This document shows positions 59,101 through 64,000 of a stretch of 64,000 nucleotides of DNA, piece by piece (the stretch's first letter is position 1; each line of letters opens with the position of its first letter). A program made the position numbers and the translations under genes. The notes beneath the pieces were generated by a model. That model had not been told where the DNA came from. It ran no database searches and saw only the letters and a program-made list of their open reading frames with translations. The DNA comes from Meandrina meandrites (taxonomy: Eukaryota; Cnidaria; Anthozoa; Scleractinia; Meandrinidae). The stretch covers positions 43,453,804 through 43,517,803 of the forward strand of contig OY855904.1 in assembly GCA_963693305.1 (NCBI GenBank), written 5' to 3'.

Positions 59101-62100
59101 CTACACATGACTATACTGGACTACACATGACTACAATGGACTACACTGGACTACACATGACTACACTGGACTCCACATGACTATACTGGACTACACATGA
59201 CTACACTGGACTACATTGGACTACACATTGACTACACTGGAGTACACATGACTACACTGGACTACACATGACTACACTGGACTACACTTGCCTACACTGG
59301 ACTCCACATGACTACACTTGACTACACATGACTACACTGGACTACACATGTCTACACTGGACTACACATGACTACCATGGACTACACCAGACTACACTGG
59401 ACTACACTGGACTACAAATGGACTGGACTATAGATGGACTGGACTGGACTACACTGGACTACACAGGAGTACACGAGACTACACTGAACTACACATGACT
59501 ACACTGGACTACACATGACTACAATGGACTACACTGGACTACACTTGACTACACTGTACTACAAATGCCTACACTGGACTACACATGACTACAATGGACT
59601 ACACTGGACTACACTTGACTACACTGGACTCCAAATGACTACACTGGACTACACATGACTACAGTGGACTACACTGGACCACACTGTGACTGCACTGGAC
59701 TACACATGACTACACTGGACTACACTGGACTACACATGACTACAATTGACTACACATGACTACACTGGACTGCACATGACTACACTGGACTACACATGAC
59801 TACACTGGACTATATATGACACCAATGGACTACACATGGCTACATTGGACTACATTGGACTACATATGACTACTCTGGACTACACATGACTAAAATGGAC
59901 TACACATGACTACACTGGACTACACATGACTACAATTGACTACACATAACTGCACTGGACTATACATGATTATACTGGACTACACTGGACTACACATGAC
60001 TACAATGGAGTACACATGACTACACTGGAATACACATTACTACACTGGAATATACATGACTACAATAGACTACACATGACTACATTGCACTTCACTGGAC
60101 TAAACATGACTACACATGACTACAATGGACTACATATTACTACACTGGACTACACATGACACAACTGTACTATACATGACTACAATGGACTACACATGAC
60201 TAAATTCGACTACACTGGACTACACATGACTACACTGGACTACACTTGACTACACGGGATTACAATGGACTACACTGGACTAAAAATGACTACAATGACT
60301 ATACTTTACAGGAAATGACTACACTGGACTACACATGACTAAACTGGACTACACAATGCTACAATAGAATACACTGGATTACACATGACTACACTGTCCT
60401 ACACTTGACTACACTGGACAACACATGACTACACTGCTCTACACATGACTACACTTGACTACACTGTGCTACACATGACTACACTGGACTACAGTGGACT
60501 ACACTGGACTTCACATGACTACACTTGACTACACATTACTACACTGGACTACACAGAACTACACTGGACTACACAGGACTACACTGGACTATAAATGACT
60601 GCAATGGACTACAATAGACATGACTACCCATGACTACACTGGACTACACATTACTACACCGGACTGCACTGGGCTACACTGGTCTACACATGACTACAAT
60701 GGATTACACATGACTACACTGGAGTACACTGGACTATACATGACTACAATTGACTACACAGGACTACACTGGACTACAGATAACTACACTGGACTACACA
60801 TGACTACAATGGACTACACATGACTACAGAGGACTACAAATGACTACACTAGACTATACACTAGACTATACATGACTGCAATTTACTACGCAAGACTACA
60901 TTAGACTACTTGACTACATTGGACTACACTGGACTACACGGGACTACAATGGAGTACACTGGACTACAGTGCACTACAATTGACTACACTGACGAAACTG
61001 GACTACACTTGACTACAAATGACAACACTGGACTACACATGACTACACTGAACTATACATGACTACAATGGACTACCCATGACTACATTAGACTACACTG
61101 GACTACATATGACTAAACTGGACTACACTGGACTACACGGGACTAAAATGGACTACACTGGACTACAAATGACTACAATGAGTACACTGGACTACACTGG
61201 ACTGCAAATGACTACACTTGACTACAGTGGACTACACATGACTACACTTACACTGGACTACAGTGGACTACACATGACTACACTTGACTACAGTAAACTG
61301 CTGATGAATACACTGGACTACGCAGGACTACACATGACTACAAATGACTACAGTAGACTACAGTTGACTACCCTGGACGACACTGGATTAAACATGATTA
61401 CAATGGTCTACAGTTGACTACACATGACTACACTGGACTACACATGAAGATATGGAGTACTCTGCACTACAAATGACTTCACTAGACTACACATGGCTAC
61501 ACTGGACAACATATGACGACAATCGACTACACATGACTACACTGGACTATACATGACTGCAATGGGCTACAGCGTACTACACATGACTACACTGGACTAC
61601 AGATGACTACACTGGACTACACAGGACTACACTGGACTACAAATGACTACACTGGACTACCCTTGACTACAGTGGACGACACTGGACTACACATGATTAC
61701 AATGGACTACACATGTCTACACTGGGCTACACTGGACTACACATGACTACACTGGACTACACTGGACTACACTGCACTACACATGACAACACTGGACTAC
61801 ACATGACTACACTGGACTACACTGGACTACACGTACTACACTGGACTACACTGGACTACACATGACTACACATGACTATACTGGACTACACTGGACTACA
61901 CAGCACTACACATGACAACACTGGACTACACATGACTACAATCGACTACACAGGACTACACTGGACTACAAATGACTGCAATGGACTACACTAGACTACA
62001 CTTGACTACACTGGACTACACAAGACTACACTGGACTACACATTACTACACTGGACTGCACTGGGCTACACTGGTCTACACATGACTAGAATGGATTACA

Positions 62101-64000
62101 CATGACTACACTGGAGTACACTGGACTATACATGACTACAATTGACTACACAGGACTACACTGGACTACAGATAACTACACTAGACTACACATGACTACA
62201 ATGGACTACACATGACTACAGAGGACTACACATGACTACACTAGACTATACACTAGACTATACATGACTGCAATTTACTACGCAAGACTACATTAGACTA
62301 CTTGACTACATTGGACTACACTGGACTACACTGGACTACACGGGACTACAATGGAGTACACTGGACTACAGTGCATTACAATTGACTACACTGACGAAAC
62401 TGGACTACACTGGACTACAAATGACAACACTGGACTACACATGACTACACTGAACTATACATGACTACAATGAACTACCCATGACTACATTGGACTACAC
62501 TGTACTACATATGACTAAACTGGACTACACTGGACTACACGGGACTAAAATGGACTACACTGGACTACAAATGACTACAATGACTACACTGGACTACACT
62601 GGACTGCAAATGACTACACTTGACTATATTGGACTACACATGACTACACTGGACTACAGTGGACTACACATGACTACACTTGACTACAGTGGACTACTGA
62701 TGACTACACTGGACTACGCAGGACTACACATGACTACAAATGACTACAGTAGACTACAGTTGACTACCCTGGACGACACTGGATTAAACATGACTTCACT
62801 GGACTACACATGACTACAATGGACTACATATGACTAGTCTGGACTACACATGACTACACTGGACTATACATGACTACAATGTACTACACATGACTACATT
62901 GGACTGCACTGAACTTCAAATCACTAAACGTGACTAAACGGGACTAAAATGAACTACACTGGACTACAAATGACTACAATGACTACACTGGATTACACTG
63001 GACAGCAAATGACTTCACTGGACTACACAATGGACTACACTGGACTACACATGTCTACACTGGACTGCAAATGACTTCACTGGACTACACATGACTACAC
63101 TGTACTACACATGACCGCAATGGACTACACTGGACTACACTTGACTACACATGACCAAACTTGAGTACACATGACTACACTGGACTACACTGGACTACAC
63201 TTGTCTACACATGACTACAATGTACTACACATAACTACACTGGATTACACATGATTACAATGGACTACACTTGACTACACATGACTACGTTGGACTACAC
63301 TGGAGTACACTGGACTACACATGACTACACTGGACTACACATGACTACATTGGACTACACATGACTGCAATGGACTACACTGGACTACACATGACTACAC
63401 TTGCCTTACACATGGGTACATTGGACTACACATGACTACACTGGAGTACAAATGACTACAGTGGACTTTACATGACCACGATCGACTACACAGGACTACA
63501 CTGGACTACACATGAGTACACTGGACTAGACTGGATTACACATGATTACAGTGGACTACACTGGACTACACATGACTACAAATGACTACACTGGACTACA
63601 CTGGATTATACATGGTTACACTGGACTAGGCATGACTACACTGGACTACACATGACTACAATGGACTACACATGACTACACATGACAATACTGGACTACA
63701 CATGACTACAATGGACTACACATGACTACACTGGACTACACAGGACTATACTGGACTACACTGGACTACACTGGACTACACATGAGTACAATGGAATACA
63801 CATGACTACACTGGACAACATGACTACAATGGACTACACATGACTACATTGGACTACACAGGACTATACATGACTACAATGGACTACACAGACTGCATTG
63901 GACTACACTGGACTGCACATGACTATTCATGACTACACTGGCCTGGAGTGGACTGCACGGGACTACGATGGACTACACTGGAGTACAAATGACTACACTC
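56106..64000 (+). repeat. Large 10/20-bp satellite (CATGACTACACTGGACTACA), continues past the window
   Basis: About 7.9 kb of alternating decamers CATGACTACA and CTGGACTACA, effectively a 20-bp dimer, with abundant point variants. No other sequence interrupts it. A ~1.4-kb segment is repeated (about 60,575-61,390 against 61,955-62,790), and three units at 57,721-57,750 are inverted. Open frames such as 61,079-61,417 and 62,481-62,813 are copies of the same duplicated satellite segment. Confidence 0.96.

Noticed and set aside
61079..62813. Two ~110-codon near-identical frames (MTTLDYTGLH..) in the terminal satellite
   Set aside because: They are copies of a duplicated satellite segment; the decamer is stop-poor in that frame.

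Overview
This is a 64 kb window of animal nuclear DNA: low gene density, GT-AG introns, AATAAA-type polyadenylation signals and dense transposon and satellite content. The two recognisable host gene types (a melanocortin/adenosine-like single-exon GPCR and a DEG/ENaC channel) and the repeat families fit a cnidarian, most likely an anthozoan such as a stony coral. That placement is inference from family resemblance, not a database match.

Layout. 0.9-2.0 kb: an intronless class A GPCR whose cytoplasmic tail is built from an 8-bp tandem repeat. 4.6-41.9 kb: one DEG/ENaC channel gene on the + strand. I resolve 12 exons with compatible phases that total 1,332 bp (443 codons plus stop), spread over 37.3 kb. 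Its introns hold almost everything else in the left two thirds: a pogo-type MITE (4.9 kb), a 3.9-kb array of a 12-bp minisatellite (9.3-13.2 kb), a tRNA-Arg-like sequence and an AATC microsatellite (15.7-16.1 kb), a TIR element with 7-bp target duplications (18.2-19.4 kb), a 10-bp satellite (20.7-21.6 kb), a 1.34-kb TIR element with 9-bp target duplications that carries a 5S-rRNA-like sequence (23.3-24.7 kb), a 4.78-kb element with 1-kb TIRs and 6-bp target duplications that looks like a compact Polinton/Maverick derivative (27.0-31.8 kb), a dead LINE fragment (32.6-33.6 kb) and a second 4.0-kb array of the 12-bp minisatellite (33.6-37.6 kb).

43.7-49.8 kb: a Ty3/gypsy retrotransposon (44,837-49,475) with 5-bp target duplications, PBS and PPT, nested inside an older TIR DNA element. 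50.2-50.8 kb: weak coding candidates only. 52.7-54.2 kb (- strand): a condensation/acyltransferase-like pseudogene with an HHxxxDG motif, one in-frame stop and two frameshifts. 55.8-56.1 kb: a 16-bp GC-rich minisatellite that runs directly into a 10/20-bp satellite filling the rest of the window (56.1-64.0 kb, continuing past the edge).

The functional host content is therefore small: one GPCR, one ion-channel gene and one gene relic. The most unusual items are the compact Polinton-like element (a zinc-finger ORF duplicated in its TIRs, an internal TATA/Inr-driven acidic protein, CRE and kappaB-like sites), the 5S-bearing TIR element, and the same minisatellite monomers recurring at separate loci and abutting one another.
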